From Martelella sp. HB161492 (GTDB lineage Bacteria; Pseudomonadota; Alphaproteobacteria; Rhizobiales; Rhizobiaceae), in assembly GCF_013184775.1 (NCBI RefSeq), contig NZ_JAATVV010000013.1:1-64000 (forward strand): DNA of 64,000 bases. The letters are read 5' to 3'. The number at the start of each line of letters is the position of its first letter. Position 1 is the first letter of the stretch. Both the position numbers and the translations under genes were made by a program. The notes below the pieces were generated by a model. The model was not told the DNA's origin and made no database searches. It saw nothing but the letters and a program-made list of their open reading frames with translations. This document shows, in pieces, positions 49,679-60,264 of this stretch.

Positions 49679-50818
49679 TCATTCGGTGCCGAAGAAATCC
49701 TTCATCCGGGCGAAAAAGCCGTTCGACTCGGGGCTGTTTTCGCTGGAGGAGATCTCGGCGAATTCTTCCATCAGCTCACGCTGGCGCTTGGTCAACTTCT
49801 GCGGTGTTTCGACACGGACCTGAATATAGAGGTCGCCGCGCTGGGATGAGCGCAGCACCGGCATGCCCTTGCCCTTCAGGCGGAACTGCTTGCCGGTCTG
49901 GGTTCCTTCCGGCACGGCAACGCGGGACTTGGCTCCATCAAGTGTCGTGACCTCGAATTTGCCGCCAAGGGCTGCCTGGGTCATCGAAATCGGTATTACG
50001 CAGTGCAGATCGGCGCCATCGCGCTGGAAGAAGGGATGCGGCGTGACAGAGAGGAATATGTAGAGATCCCCTGAAGGGCCACCGCGCAGGCCTGCCTCAC
50101 CCTCGCCTTGAAGGCGGATACGGGTTCCGTCCTCGATGCCGGCCGGAATATTGACGGACAGCGAGCGCTCCTGCATCACGCGGCCTTCGCCGCGGCATTT
50201 GGGGCAGGGGTCGGAAATGGTTTCGCCGCGGCCGTGGCAGGTCGGGCAGGTGCGTTCGACGGAGAAAAAGCCCTGGGCTGCACGCACGCGGCCCGCACCA
50301 TGGCAGGTCGGGCAGGTGGTGGGCTTGGTGCCGGGCTTGGCACCGGAGCCCGAACATTCGTCGCAGACGATCGAGGTCGGAACCCGGATCTGCGCCGCTT
50401 TGCCCTCGAAGGCTTCCTCAAGGGTGATTTCCATATTGTAGCGCAGGTCCGCGCCACGTTCGCGGCCGCCGGAAGAGCGTCGGCCGCGTGCGCCACCCAT
50501 CATCTCGCCGAATATATCTTCGAAAATATCAGAGAAACCGCCAGCGCCCGAGAAGCCGCCTGCACCAAAGCCCCCGGCGCCCGGGCCGCCATTTTCAAAG
50601 GCAGCATGGCCGAAACGGTCATAGGCCGCACGTTTTTGCGGGTCCTTCAGCGTTTCATAGGCTTCGTTGATTTCCTTGAACTTCTTCTCGGCGTCGGGAT
50701 TATCCGGATTCTTGTCCGGGTGATACTTCATTGCAAGTTTGCGGAAAGCGCTCTTCAGCTCCTTTTCGTCGGCCGTCTTGGCGACGCCGAGCGTTTCGTA
50801 ATAATCCGCTTTTGCCAT
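49679..50818 (-). CDS. dnaJ: chaperone protein DnaJ
   Basis: A 379-residue type I Hsp40. The J-domain has the HPD loop in [10 protein letters not shown], then comes a Gly/Phe-rich region (75-105). The zinc domain has four CxxCxGxG-type units ([32 protein letters not shown]) and is followed by the substrate-binding domains. It stimulates DnaK ATP hydrolysis. It is downstream of dnaK on the same strand, 90 bp apart, with a hairpin in between. Confidence 0.97.
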   Translation of the reverse strand: MAKADYYETLGVAKTADEKELKSAFRKLAMKYHPDKNPDNPDAEKKFKEINEAYETLKDPQKRAAYDRFGHAAFENGGPGAGGFGAGGFSGAGGFSDIFEDIFGEMMGGARGRRSSGGRERGADLRYNMEITLEEAFEGKAAQIRVPTSIVCDECSGSGAKPGTKPTTCPTCHGAGRVRAAQGFFSVERTCPTCHGRGETISDPCPKCRGEGRVMQERSLSVNIPAGIEDGTRIRLQGEGEAGLRGGPSGDLYIFLSVTPHPFFQRDGADLHCVIPISMTQAALGGKFEVTTLDGAKSRVAVPEGTQTGKQFRLKGKGMPVLRSSQRGDLYIQVRVETPQKLTKRQRELMEEFAEISSSENSPESNGFFARMKDFFGTE

Positions 50819-50846
50819 AAAGGTCCCAACCTCTTTATAGGAATGT

Positions 50847-50868
50847 CCGGCCGCGAATGCGCGGCCGG
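50847..50868 (-). terminator. hairpin between dnaK and dnaJ
   Basis: A perfect 9-bp stem (CCGGCCGCG / CGCGGCCGG) with a 4-nt loop and no T run. A partial terminator here would give more DnaK than DnaJ. Confidence 0.5.
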
Positions 50869-50908
50869 GCTTGTAGTGATGTGATGTTATCCTGTCAGAT
50901 CAGGATGC

Positions 50909-52834
50909 TCAGGCCGACTTCTTCTTGTCGTCGTCGTCGCTGACATCTTCGAAATCGGCATCGACAACATCGCTGTCGGCATCCTTCTGGGCGTCAGCCG
51001 AGGCCTGTGCAGTCTCATCAGCCTGCTGGGCTTCATAGATGGCCTGGCCAAGCTTCATGGACGCTTCCATCAGCGTCTGGGTCTTGGCCTGCAGGTCGTC
51101 GGCATCCGGCGTTTCGGCAGCAATGGCTTCCTTCAGTGCATCGATGGCACTCTGGATGGCATTGCGGTCGTCTTCGGAGACCTTGTCACCATGTTCTGCC
51201 AGCGATTTCTCGCTGGAGTGAACAAGGCTTTCGGCCTGGTTCTTGGCTTCAACACCGGCACGACGCTTCTTGTCTTCCTCGGCGTGCGATTCGGCATCCT
51301 TGACCATCTGGTCGATGTCGGCGTCGGAGAGGCCACCCGAAGCCTGAATGCGGATCTGCTGCTCCTTGCCCGTGCCCTTGTCCTTGGCCGAAACCTGGAC
51401 AATGCCGTTGGCGTCGATATCGAAGGTCACTTCGATCTGCGGAACGCCGCGCGGCGCCGGCGGCAGGCCGACGAGGTCGAACTGGCCGAGGATCTTGTTG
51501 TCGGCAGCCATTTCACGCTCGCCCTGGAAGACGCGGATCGTCACGGCCGACTGGTTGTCCTCGGCGGTCGAGAAGACCTGGGACTTCTTGGTCGGGATCG
51601 TGGTGTTGCGGTCGATCAGGCGGGTGAACACGCCACCCAGCGTTTCAATGCCGAGCGACAGCGGGGTCACGTCGAGCAGCAGAACGTCCTTGACGTCGCC
51701 CTGCAGGACGCCGCCCTGGATCGCAGCGCCGAGCGCCACGACTTCGTCCGGGTTAACACCCTTATGCGGCTCCTTGCCGAACAGCTGCTTGACGGTTTCC
51801 TGAACCTTGGGCATGCGGCTCATGCCACCGACCAGAACCACTTCGTCGATCTCGCTGGCGGAGACGCCGGCATCCTTGAGCGCTGCCTTGCACGGATCGA
51901 TGGTGCGCTTGACGAGATCCTCGACAAGGCTTTCGAACTTGGCGCGGGTCAGCTTCAGCGTCAGATGCTTCGGACCGGAAGCATCAGCCGTGATGAAGGG
52001 CAGGTTGACTTCGGTCTGCTGCGACGAGGACAGCTCGATCTTGGCCTTTTCGGCGGCTTCCTTCAGGCGCTGCAGAGCCAGCTTGTCGGATGTCAGGTCA
52101 ATGCCGTTGTCCTTCTTGAACTCGGCAGCCAGATATTCGACCAGACGCATGTCGAAGTCTTCACCACCGAGGAAGGTGTCGCCGTTGGTGGACTTCACTT
52201 CGAACACGCCGTCGCCGATTTCGAGGATCGACACGTCAAAGGTACCGCCGCCAAGGTCATAGACCGCGATGGTCTTGCCGTCATTCTTGTCGAGACCGTA
52301 GGCGAGCGCTGCTGCGGTCGGCTCGTTGATGATGCGCAGCACTTCAAGGCCGGCAATCTTGCCTGCATCCTTGGTGGCCTGACGCTGGGCGTCGTTGAAG
52401 TAGGCGGGAACCGTGATGACAGCCTGCTCAACCTTCTCGCCGAGATAGGCTTCTGCGGTTTCCTTCATCTTCTGAAGGATCATCGCGGAAATCTGCGAGG
52501 GGGAGTAGGGCTTGCCGGCAGCTTCGACCCATGCATCGCCATTGTCGCCGCGCACGATCTGGTAGGGAACCAGGCCCTTGTCCTTGGTCACGGTCGGATC
52601 GTCGAAACGACGGCCGATCAGGCGCTTGACGGCAAACAGCGTGTTCGTCGGGTTGGTGACGGCCTGACGCTTTGCCGGCTGGCCGACAAGACGTTCGCCA
52701 TCATCGGAAAAACCGACCATGGACGGCGTCGTGCGGGCGCCTTCTGAATTTTCGATCACCTTCGCGTCCTTGCCATCCATGATGGCGACGCAGGAGTTGG
52801 TGGTTCCGAGGTCGATACCAATTACTTTTGCCAT
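50909..52834 (-). CDS. dnaK: chaperone protein DnaK
   Basis: A 641-residue Hsp70 of normal length. It has the N-terminal ATPase domain with [13 protein letters not shown] and [12 protein letters not shown], the interdomain linker [16 protein letters not shown], the substrate-binding domain and lid, and an acidic tail ([14 protein letters not shown]). It folds and protects proteins, with DnaJ. GGAGACAG precedes the ATG. An RpoH-like promoter lies about 110 bp above. Confidence 0.98.
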   Translation of the reverse strand: MAKVIGIDLGTTNSCVAIMDGKDAKVIENSEGARTTPSMVGFSDDGERLVGQPAKRQAVTNPTNTLFAVKRLIGRRFDDPTVTKDKGLVPYQIVRGDNGDAWVEAAGKPYSPSQISAMILQKMKETAEAYLGEKVEQAVITVPAYFNDAQRQATKDAGKIAGLEVLRIINEPTAAALAYGLDKNDGKTIAVYDLGGGTFDVSILEIGDGVFEVKSTNGDTFLGGEDFDMRLVEYLAAEFKKDNGIDLTSDKLALQRLKEAAEKAKIELSSSQQTEVNLPFITADASGPKHLTLKLTRAKFESLVEDLVKRTIDPCKAALKDAGVSASEIDEVVLVGGMSRMPKVQETVKQLFGKEPHKGVNPDEVVALGAAIQGGVLQGDVKDVLLLDVTPLSLGIETLGGVFTRLIDRNTTIPTKKSQVFSTAEDNQSAVTIRVFQGEREMAADNKILGQFDLVGLPPAPRGVPQIEVTFDIDANGIVQVSAKDKGTGKEQQIRIQASGGLSDADIDQMVKDAESHAEEDKKRRAGVEAKNQAESLVHSSEKSLAEHGDKVSEDDRNAIQSAIDALKEAIAAETPDADDLQAKTQTLMEASMKLGQAIYEAQQADETAQASADAQKDADSDVVDADFEDVSDDDDKKKSA

Positions 52835-52945
52835 TTTTCGCTGTCTCCTTGTAGCAGGCCATCAGAACCCGTCAGGCATTCAATGGATGGCCCCTTGAGC
52901 TATGGTCTTAAACGATTACGCGGCGAAATCACCGTTGTGAGCGCT

Positions 52946-52974
52946 ATATAATGAGCGAAAAAACGCTCTGCAAG
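52946..52974 (-). promoter_or_regulatory. RpoH-like heat-shock promoter of dnaK
   Basis: On the minus strand CTTG (52971-52974) and ATTATAT (52946-52952) are 18 nt apart, close to the alphaproteobacterial RpoH pattern CTTG-N17/18-CYTATNT. Confidence 0.6.
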
Positions 52975-53030
52975 GCACGTTCAATGGGTGATAACGGCAT
53001 TTGCATGGCTTTTCTTGCTGCAAGCCGTTC

Positions 53031-55199
53031 TCAGCCGCCTCCCAGAAGCTGCAACCAGCCGCCTGAACGGCGGGCAGGCTGCGGCTGGTCCTGTCCGACA
53101 TCGCCCGGTGGCACCGGCATGGCCTGGCCATTTTGCGATGGCGAACCCGGCGCCGGGGCGGTTTGCTGGCTGTTGCCGGACAGCTTTCCGAGAAGATCGC
53201 TGAGCGTTGTCGTTCCGCTATTGTCGCTGCCGGCAACGGCCGGAGCGCTCGAGGGCTCGATCAGTCTGCCACCGCCATAAAGCGGTTTGGGCGTCAGGCC
53301 CTTATGGGCGGCTGCCATGAAATTATGCCAGGTTTCCGCCGGCAAGGTGCCGCCTGTCACGCCCTTCATCGGACTGTTGTCATCATTGCCAAGCCAGACG
53401 CCAGCCGTCAGATTCGACGTGAAGCCGACGAAAAGCGCATCGCGGGAGGACTGCGTCGTGCCGGTTTTGCCGGCCACCTGCCAGCCGTCGATGGCGGCCT
53501 TGCGGCCGGTGCCTTCGGTGACGACATGCATCAGCATGCCGTCCATATTCGCAGCCACTTCCGGGGCGAGGACACGCGGCGGGGCGCCGAAATCTGCCTT
53601 GTAGAGCGATTTGCCCGATGAGGTTTCAATCGAACTGACGAGATAGGGCGTCGCCTTGTAGCCGCCATTCATGAAGGCGGTATAGGCGCTGGTCAGCTCC
53701 ATCAGTGTCACTTCCGAGGTGCCGAGCGCGATCGAGGCATTGGGAGCGATATCGGACTCGATGCCCAGCCGGTGGGCCAGCTTGACCACATGGTCGGGGC
53801 CGGCCTCCATCACCAGCTGCGCGGCGATCGTGTTGACGGAATGGGCCAGTGCTTCGGTCAGCGTGATCGGGCCTTCATAGGTCTTTTCATAATTTTCCGG
53901 TGTCCAGTCGCCAATCTTGATCGGCGCATCGTTGCGCACCGAATCGGGCCAGTCGCCGATTTCCAGCGCCGAGGCGTAGACAAAGGGCTTGAAGGCGGAG
54001 CCGGGCTGGCGTCTGGCGGTGGCTGCGCGGTTATACTGGCTCTTGGCATAGTCGCGTCCGCCGACGACGGCGCGCACCGCACCGGTTGCATCAACCGCCA
54101 CCAGAGCGCCCTGGCTGACGCGATATTTCTGCCCCTTGCTGTCGAGCGTATTCTGGATCGCCTCTTCGCCGGCCTTTTCCAGATGCGGGTCAATGGTCGT
54201 GTGGACAATGATGTCGCCCTTCACATCGCCGATCAGGTCGGGCAGATCGGACATCACCATGTCGGCGGCATAATGCTGCGCGCCGGACCAGTAGCTCGGT
54301 GCCTTGGTCGGCTTGCGCGCCATGGCGGCCGTCATGTCCTCGTCATCAATCATGCCCTGATCATGCATGGCCGTCAGAACCACCTGGGCCCGGTCCTCGG
54401 CCGCCTTCGGGTCATGGGCCGGCGACAGGCGAGAGGGGGCCTTGACGAGACCGGCGAGAAGCGCGGCCTCGCCCAGGGTGACATCGCTTGCGGATTTGTG
54501 GAAATAACGCTGGGAGGCTGCTTCCACGCCATAGGCGCCTGAGCCGAAATAGACGCGGTTGAGATAGAGTTCGAGGATCTGGTCCTTGGTGAACTTGGTT
54601 TCGAGCCAGACGGCGAGCAGCACTTCCTGCACCTTGCGCTCCAGCGTGCGGTCCGGTGACAGGAACAGGTTTTTCGCCAGCTGCTGCGTCAGTGTCGAAC
54701 CGCCCTGCACGGTATGGCCGGAAATCAGATTGGTCACCAGTGCGCGGGCGAGACCGATCGGATCGATGGCGAAGTGTGAATAGAAGCGCTTGTCTTCGAT
54801 GGCGACGATGGCTTCGGGAATATAGGGCGACATGTCCGAAAGCGGCACAGCCTCGCCGCCGGTCACGCCGCGATTGGCGATCAGCGAGCCGTCGACGGCG
54901 ACGATCTTGACATTGGGCGGTCGCTCCGGAATGGCCCAGGTCGAGGCCGAGGGCATCTGCGCACCGTAATAGATGACAATGCCGGCAACGGCGACCACGC
55001 ACCAGACGGCGGCAATGGCACCCCAGTAGAGCACAAACCGTGCGGTACGGGTGATCGGCCCCCTGCTCGTCTTGCGGCGGGCGCTGCTCTTCTTGCTCTT
55101 GCCTTTGCCCGAACCTGTGCTGCGCCGCTGTGGCGGCGTCTTGTCATTGTCGAACAGGGAGGGCTCGTGCTTGATGCGCGTTTTTTTCTTTCCCGCCAT
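53031..55199 (-). CDS. class A penicillin-binding protein (PBP1a/1C type)
   Basis: A 722-residue bifunctional murein synthase. A Lys/Arg-rich cytoplasmic start (residues 1-50) precedes one membrane anchor (FVLYWGAIAAVWCVVAVAGIV). The glycosyltransferase domain has the catalytic Glu in AIEDKRFYSHF and GGSTLTQQLAKN. The transpeptidase has SxxK in GSAFK, SVN and KTGTT. A Ser/Pro/Gln-rich tail follows. It makes and crosslinks peptidoglycan at the inner membrane. It is divergent from nothing and is transcribed alone. Confidence 0.95.
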   Translation of the reverse strand: MAGKKKTRIKHEPSLFDNDKTPPQRRSTGSGKGKSKKSSARRKTSRGPITRTARFVLYWGAIAAVWCVVAVAGIVIYYGAQMPSASTWAIPERPPNVKIVAVDGSLIANRGVTGGEAVPLSDMSPYIPEAIVAIEDKRFYSHFAIDPIGLARALVTNLISGHTVQGGSTLTQQLAKNLFLSPDRTLERKVQEVLLAVWLETKFTKDQILELYLNRVYFGSGAYGVEAASQRYFHKSASDVTLGEAALLAGLVKAPSRLSPAHDPKAAEDRAQVVLTAMHDQGMIDDEDMTAAMARKPTKAPSYWSGAQHYAADMVMSDLPDLIGDVKGDIIVHTTIDPHLEKAGEEAIQNTLDSKGQKYRVSQGALVAVDATGAVRAVVGGRDYAKSQYNRAATARRQPGSAFKPFVYASALEIGDWPDSVRNDAPIKIGDWTPENYEKTYEGPITLTEALAHSVNTIAAQLVMEAGPDHVVKLAHRLGIESDIAPNASIALGTSEVTLMELTSAYTAFMNGGYKATPYLVSSIETSSGKSLYKADFGAPPRVLAPEVAANMDGMLMHVVTEGTGRKAAIDGWQVAGKTGTTQSSRDALFVGFTSNLTAGVWLGNDDNSPMKGVTGGTLPAETWHNFMAAAHKGLTPKPLYGGGRLIEPSSAPAVAGSDNSGTTTLSDLLGKLSGNSQQTAPAPGSPSQNGQAMPVPPGDVGQDQPQPARRSGGWLQLLGGG

Positions 55200-55329
55200 A
55201 AGGCCTCGTATCCATCCTCGTCATTGGTCAGCTGATGCGATCATAGCTCGCGCGGCTTTAAGGCCCTGTTAAGGCGTGCTGGTGATCGGCTGTGAACAAA
55301 TGATCCATTCGGGATGAATGTAAGATGAA

Positions 55330-55360
55330 GGGCGGCGGCACATTTCCGGTGCCGCCGCCC
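55330..55360 (-). terminator. hairpin after the M20 dipeptidase gene
   Basis: A perfect 12-bp stem (GGGCGGCGGCAC / GTGCCGCCGCCC) with a 7-nt loop just past the stop. Confidence 0.55.
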
Positions 55361-55390
55361 CTGATCTGTCCGTTCAGGCCACGTTTTGCC

Positions 55391-56776
55391 TCAGCTGGCC
55401 AGTGCGGCCAGAATGCGGATCCACGAACGGATGCCCTTGTGGAAGGAATTCAGCTCGTATTTCTCGTTCGGCGAATGGATGCGGTCGTCGTTGAGGCCGA
55501 AGCCGACCAGCAGCGAATCCATGCCCAGCTTCTGGAAATCCCCGACGATCGGGATTGATCCGCCCATGCCAATGACCACGGCGGGCTTCGGCCATTCGTC
55601 GCTGAGCGCCACCTGTGCCTTTTTCAGGAAAGGCGCATCGTAATCGAGATGAATGGCAGGCGAACCGCCATGCGGGTTGAATGTCACCGAGCAGTCGCCG
55701 GGGATTTTCGATTGCACATAGGCGCGGAAGCTTTCGCGGATCTTGGCCGGATCCTGACTGCCGACGAGGCGGAAGGAGACCTTGGCAGACGCCTTGGCTG
55801 CGATCACGGTCTTGAAGCCTTCGCCGGTATAGCCGCCGGTGATGCCGTTGACCTCGGCCGTCGGCCGGGTCCAGGTCAGTTCCAGCACGGAGCGGCCCTT
55901 TTCGCCGGAGGGGATCGCCAGGCCGATCTCGCCGAGGAAGCGCTGATCGGTTTCCCCGAGGCTTTCCCAGCCCTGCTTGATCTGTTCCGGGGTTTCCTCG
56001 ACGCCGTCATAAAAGCCGGGCAGGGTCACGCGGCCGGTCTCATCGTGAAGGCCGGCAAGGATATCGGCGAGAATATGGATCGGATTGGCGGCCGCCCCTC
56101 CGAAAAAGCCGGAATGCAGATCGCGGTCGGCGGCGGTGATGACCACTTCGTCGCCGACGAGGCCGCGCAGCGAGGCGGCAATGGCCGGGGTTTCGCGATC
56201 CCACATGCCGGTGTCGCAGACGAGCGCAAAATCGGCCTTGATCAGATCGGCATGGTCTCTCAGGAAGGCCGGAAGCGACGGCGAGCCGGATTCTTCCTCA
56301 CCTTCGAACATGATGGTGACCTTGACCGGCAGCGTTTCGCCTTCCTCGCGATAGGCCCTGAGCGCTTGCAGGAAGGTCATCAGCTGGCCCTTGTCGTCGG
56401 AGGTGCCGCGGCCGGTCAGGATCTTGTGGCCGGGCTCGACTTCCTTGACCTTCGGGTCGAAGGGATCGTCATTCCACAGATCAATCGGATCGACCGGCTG
56501 AACGTCATAGTGGCCGTAAAAAAGCACATGCGGTGCCCCCTCGGGAGGCTCGGGGCTGTTGGCAATCACCATCGGGTGGCCGGCGGTCGGAACGGTTTGT
56601 GCGGTAAAGCCCAGTGTCTTCAGTTCGCCGACAAGCCAGTCTGCTGCCTTGGCGCAATCGGCCTTGTAGGCCGGATCGGTCGAAATCGAGGGAATGCGCA
56701 GGAGCTCGAACAGCTTGTCGAGGCTGGAAGGAAGGTTGCTGTCGGCACGCGCCAGAAGCGCGGAAAGATCGGTCAT
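55391..56776 (-). CDS. M20-family dipeptidase
   Basis: A 461-residue zinc metallopeptidase of the M20 (ArgE/DapE/CPG2) family. The metal and catalytic residues are visible as His and Asp in YGHYDVQPVDP, Asp in RGTSDDKGQ, the Glu pair in FEGEEESGSP, and the dimerisation domain with RDLHSGFFGG. It hydrolyses dipeptides or acyl-amino acids in the cytoplasm. In related genomes this gene stands beside polA, which supports a conserved order here. Confidence 0.92.
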   Translation of the reverse strand: MTDLSALLARADSNLPSSLDKLFELLRIPSISTDPAYKADCAKAADWLVGELKTLGFTAQTVPTAGHPMVIANSPEPPEGAPHVLFYGHYDVQPVDPIDLWNDDPFDPKVKEVEPGHKILTGRGTSDDKGQLMTFLQALRAYREEGETLPVKVTIMFEGEEESGSPSLPAFLRDHADLIKADFALVCDTGMWDRETPAIAASLRGLVGDEVVITAADRDLHSGFFGGAAANPIHILADILAGLHDETGRVTLPGFYDGVEETPEQIKQGWESLGETDQRFLGEIGLAIPSGEKGRSVLELTWTRPTAEVNGITGGYTGEGFKTVIAAKASAKVSFRLVGSQDPAKIRESFRAYVQSKIPGDCSVTFNPHGGSPAIHLDYDAPFLKKAQVALSDEWPKPAVVIGMGGSIPIVGDFQKLGMDSLLVGFGLNDDRIHSPNEKYELNSFHKGIRSWIRILAALAS

Positions 56777-56924
56777 GTCATGCCTCGGTCATATCCAGAA
56801 GAGACGGGATTCGTCGCGCCGACCATAGGCATTTTTATCGGCTGAGGAAACCGCTTTCACCAGCTGAAACCACATGCGGGGCCAGGCAGAGGGGTGACAG
56901 CTACAGTCAGATATCGTGATGGGA

Positions 56925-57076
56925 GAGAATGGAAATGCCGCCATGGCCTGGAGGGGGACGAGCCATGGCGGCGTTTTATGGGATAAAGGCCGGAGAGGGG
57001 GGATGGAGCCTTTATCCTTGTCTGAAGAGGCGGGGGACGGGCCTCGTTCAGGCATCGGCGTGATCAATCGCCGCTG
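56925..57076 (-). ncRNA. probable small RNA with three C-rich hairpin loops (alpha-r7-like)
   Basis: Read on the minus strand, three hairpins follow each other. The first is GAGGC / GCCTC with loop CCGTCCCCC. The second is a 10-bp stem (GGATAAAGGC / GCCTTTATCC) with loop TCCATCCCCCCTCTCCG. The third is an 11-bp stem (GCCGCCATGGC / GCCATGGCGGC) with loop TCGTCCCCCTCCAG. All loops are C/U-rich and can pair with Shine-Dalgarno sequences. A CTTGAA/TACATT promoter (57084-57111) predicts a transcript of about 150 nt. From memory, the S. meliloti sRNA Smr7C (alpha-r7 family) lies beside polA and is that long. The end is weakly U-rich, so the 3' end is uncertain. Confidence 0.62.
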
Positions 57077-57083
57077 GGTTCTA

Positions 57084-57111
57084 AATGTACTTCGAATTGT
57101 GTCGATTCAAG
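57084..57111 (-). promoter_or_regulatory. promoter of the small RNA
   Basis: On the minus strand CTTGAA (57106-57111) and TACATT (57084-57089) are 16 nt apart; CATTTA at 18 nt is the alternative -10. CTTG suits sigma-70 or RpoH in this group. Confidence 0.5.
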
Positions 57112-57245
57112 GGACGATTTCGCCCCGTTCGATTACAAATCAGTAATCTATGCTTATTTCTTTATCGCAAAGACCTATCATGATTGTCGGGGGGATTCCC
57201 CCTGTCTCAAGGCATTGCGGATGGACCTTTTTGAGCGGTCGGGTT

Positions 57246-60236
57246 ATGGCTTCCAGCATGAAGAAGAACGATCACATTTTCCTGATAGACGGTTCGGGTT
57301 TCATCTTCCGGGCCTTTCATGCCTTGCCACCGCTGACGCGCAAGCCAGACGGCCTGCCGGTCGGCGCGGTATCCGGCTTCTGCAACATGCTCTGGAAGCT
57401 TTTGACGGCGGCCCGTGACACCTCGGTCGGTGTCACGCCGACCCACCTGGCGGTGATCTTCGACTTTTCTTCCCAGACCTTCCGCAAGGAGATCTATCCG
57501 GACTACAAGGCGCATCGGCCGCCGCCGCCGGAAGACCTCGTGCCGCAATTCGCGCTGATCCGCGAGGCAACCCGGGCCTTCAATCTGCCCTGCATCGAGA
57601 TGGAAGGTTTCGAGGCCGACGACATCATCGCTACCTATTGTGACCTGGCCGTTGCCGCCGGCGCCGAAGCCACGATCATTTCCTCCGACAAGGATCTGAT
57701 GCAGCTCGTAGGGCCGCAGGTGCACATGTATGACGGCATGAAGGACAAGCAGATCGGCGTTGCCGAGGTGATCGAGAAATGGGGCGTGCCACCGGAAAAG
57801 ATGATCGACCTGCAGTCGCTGACGGGTGATGCGGTCGATAATGTTCCCGGCGTTCCCGGTATCGGACCAAAGACTGCGGCGACGCTTCTGGAAGAGTTCG
57901 GCGATCTCGATACGCTGCTTGAAAAGGCCGACACCATCAAGCAGACCAAACGCCGTGAGAACATCATCGCCAATCGTGATCTGGTGAAGATTTCCCGGCA
58001 GCTGGTGACGCTGAAGCGCGATTGCCCGGTGCCGGTCGCGCTCGACGATCTGGCGCTGGAAGCGCAGGACGGACCGAAACTGGTTGCCTTCCTCAAGGCC
58101 ATGGGGTTCACCTCGCTGACCCGGCGTGTCGCCGAGGTGACCGATACCGAGGCGGCGGAGATCGAAGCCGCCAGCGTCGATGTCGAATGGGGGGCGGATG
58201 CTCACGGACCGGATCTCGATCCGGGTGTGGCTGCAAAACCCGCGGATGAGGACGAAAAGCCTGCAGGCAAGGCATCCTCCGCAGCAGCGGTGGAGGGGGC
58301 GGAAACGCCATCCGCCTTTGCCGAAGCGCGGATGAAGCGCTTTGCCAGCCTGCCGATCGATCGTGAGGGCTATGTCGCAATCCGCGATCTTGACACGCTG
58401 AAGCAATGGGTGGCTGAGGCCAGGGAGCGCGGTCTTGTCGCCTTTGATACCGAGACGACATCGCTTGATGCCATGCAGGCGGAACTCGTTGGCTTTTCGC
58501 TGGCGCTTTATGATCCTCAGGCCAAGAGCGATGCGGCGCTGATCCGTGCGGCCTATGTGCCGCTTTCGCATAAATCCGGCACGGGCGACCTGCTCGGCGG
58601 CGGGTTGGTGGACGGCCAGATCCCGTTCGATGACGCGGTCGCTGTGCTGAAGGATCTTCTGGAGGACCGTTCTGTGCTGAAGATCGCGCAGAACCTCAAA
58701 TATGATTATCTCGTCATGGCACGGCTCGGCATCGGGATCGAGAATTTCGACGACACGATGCTGATCTCCTATGCGCTGGATGCCGGGGACGGCAGCCATG
58801 GCATGGACGCGCTGTCGGAGCGTTTCCTCGGTCACACGCCGATCCCCTACAAGGATGTCGCCGGTACCGGCAAGGCCATGGTGACCTTCGATATGGTCGA
58901 TATCACCCGTGCCACGGCTTATGCGGCGGAAGATGCCGATGTGACGCTGAGGCTCTGGCTGGTGCTGAAACCCCGCCTGGTGGCGGAAGGCGTGACCCGG
59001 GTCTATGAGCGGCTGGAACGGCCGCTGATGCCGGTTCTGGCGCGCATGGAAGCGCGCGGCATTTCGATCGACCGGCAGATCCTGTCCCGGCTTTCCGGCG
59101 AGCTTGCCCAGCGTGCAGCCTCTTTCGAAGACGAGATTTACGCACTGGCGGGCGAGAAATTCAATGTCGGCTCGCCCAAGCAGCTTGGCGAGATCCTGTT
59201 TGGCAAGCAGGGGCTTCCCGGAGGCAAGAAGACCAAGAGCGGCCAGTGGTCGACCTCGGCCCAGGTTCTCGAAGATCTGGCGGCCGAAGGCCATGATCTG
59301 CCGCGCAAGATTGTCGACTGGCGCCAGCTTACCAAGCTGAAATCGACCTATACCGATGCGCTGCCGGGTTTCATCAACCCTGAGACAAAGCGTGTTCACA
59401 CCTCCTATTCGCTGGCCGCGACCACGACCGGGCGCCTGTCCTCGTCTGATCCCAACCTGCAGAATATTCCGGTTCGCACGGCGGAGGGCCGCAAGATCCG
59501 CACCGCCTTCATCGCCACGCCGGGGCACAAGCTTCTGTCGGCTGACTATAGCCAGATCGAGTTGCGGGTGCTCGCCCATGTCGCCGACATTCCGCAACTG
59601 AAACAGGCTTTCGCCGATGGGATCGACATTCATGCGATGACCGCATCGGAAATGTTCGGTGTGCCGGTCGAGGGCATGCCATCAGATGTGCGCCGCCGCG
59701 CCAAGGCGATCAATTTCGGTATCATCTACGGCATTTCCGCCTTCGGTCTTGCCAATCAGCTGTCGATCCCGCGCGGTGAGGCTGGGGATTATATCAAGCG
59801 CTATTTCGAGCGGTTCCCCGGCATTCGCGACTATATGGAAGCGACCAAGCAGGAGGCGCGCGACAAGGGCTATGTCGAGACGATCTTTGGCCGGCGTATC
59901 CATTATCCGGAAATCAGCTCTTCCAACCACCAGGTCCGAAGCTTCAACGAACGGGCCGCCATCAATGCACCAATCCAGGGCTCGGCCGCTGATATCATCC
60001 GCCGGGCGATGATCCGCATCGAGCCGGCAGTGGAAGAGGCCGGGCTTGCCGGTGATGCCGAGATGCTGCTGCAGGTGCATGACGAACTGATCTTCGAAGT
60101 GAAGAATGACGCCGTCGACAGGACCCGCGATCTGGTCGTCTCGGTGATGGAAGATGCCGCCATGCCGGCCATCTCCATGGCGGTTCCGCTGAAGGTGGAT
60201 GCCCGTGCAGCGGATAACTGGGATGAGGCGCATTGA
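57246..60236 (+). CDS. polA: DNA polymerase I
   Basis: A 996-residue protein with three domains. The 5'-3' exonuclease domain occupies about 1-310 (FEADDIIATYCD, SLTGDAVDNVPGVPGIGPKTA). A linker rich in Ala/Glu follows. The 3'-5' exonuclease is about 390-590 (active acids in VAFDTETTSLD). The polymerase domain has LSADYSQIELRVLAH, KAINFGIIYG and VHDELIFEV. It fills gaps and removes primers. I choose the ATG at 57246 (57258 is possible); the open frame from 57150 would cover the promoter and has no better ribosome site. Confidence 0.96.
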   Translation: MASSMKKNDHIFLIDGSGFIFRAFHALPPLTRKPDGLPVGAVSGFCNMLWKLLTAARDTSVGVTPTHLAVIFDFSSQTFRKEIYPDYKAHRPPPPEDLVPQFALIREATRAFNLPCIEMEGFEADDIIATYCDLAVAAGAEATIISSDKDLMQLVGPQVHMYDGMKDKQIGVAEVIEKWGVPPEKMIDLQSLTGDAVDNVPGVPGIGPKTAATLLEEFGDLDTLLEKADTIKQTKRRENIIANRDLVKISRQLVTLKRDCPVPVALDDLALEAQDGPKLVAFLKAMGFTSLTRRVAEVTDTEAAEIEAASVDVEWGADAHGPDLDPGVAAKPADEDEKPAGKASSAAAVEGAETPSAFAEARMKRFASLPIDREGYVAIRDLDTLKQWVAEARERGLVAFDTETTSLDAMQAELVGFSLALYDPQAKSDAALIRAAYVPLSHKSGTGDLLGGGLVDGQIPFDDAVAVLKDLLEDRSVLKIAQNLKYDYLVMARLGIGIENFDDTMLISYALDAGDGSHGMDALSERFLGHTPIPYKDVAGTGKAMVTFDMVDITRATAYAAEDADVTLRLWLVLKPRLVAEGVTRVYERLERPLMPVLARMEARGISIDRQILSRLSGELAQRAASFEDEIYALAGEKFNVGSPKQLGEILFGKQGLPGGKKTKSGQWSTSAQVLEDLAAEGHDLPRKIVDWRQLTKLKSTYTDALPGFINPETKRVHTSYSLAATTTGRLSSSDPNLQNIPVRTAEGRKIRTAFIATPGHKLLSADYSQIELRVLAHVADIPQLKQAFADGIDIHAMTASEMFGVPVEGMPSDVRRRAKAINFGIIYGISAFGLANQLSIPRGEAGDYIKRYFERFPGIRDYMEATKQEARDKGYVETIFGRRIHYPEISSSNHQVRSFNERAAINAPIQGSAADIIRRAMIRIEPAVEEAGLAGDAEMLLQVHDELIFEVKNDAVDRTRDLVVSVMEDAAMPAISMAVPLKVDARAADNWDEAH

Positions 60237-60264
60237 TCGCGCGAAACAGGACAGGCGGTGAAAG

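Larger units (their letters stand above)
56777..57245. other. dipeptidase-polA spacer
   Basis: A 469-bp spacer without a protein gene. It carries the minus-strand hairpin transcript candidate (56925-57076) and its promoter, and the promoter of polA at about 57110-57240. Confidence 0.6.

Noticed and set aside
51191-52747. 518-codon open frame opposite dnaK
   Set aside because: Antisense shadow of dnaK with low-quality composition.
57207-59633. 808-codon open frame on the strand opposite polA
   Set aside because: It is fully antisense to a certain gene, and GC-rich codon bias keeps such frames open. The translation has no recognisable domain.
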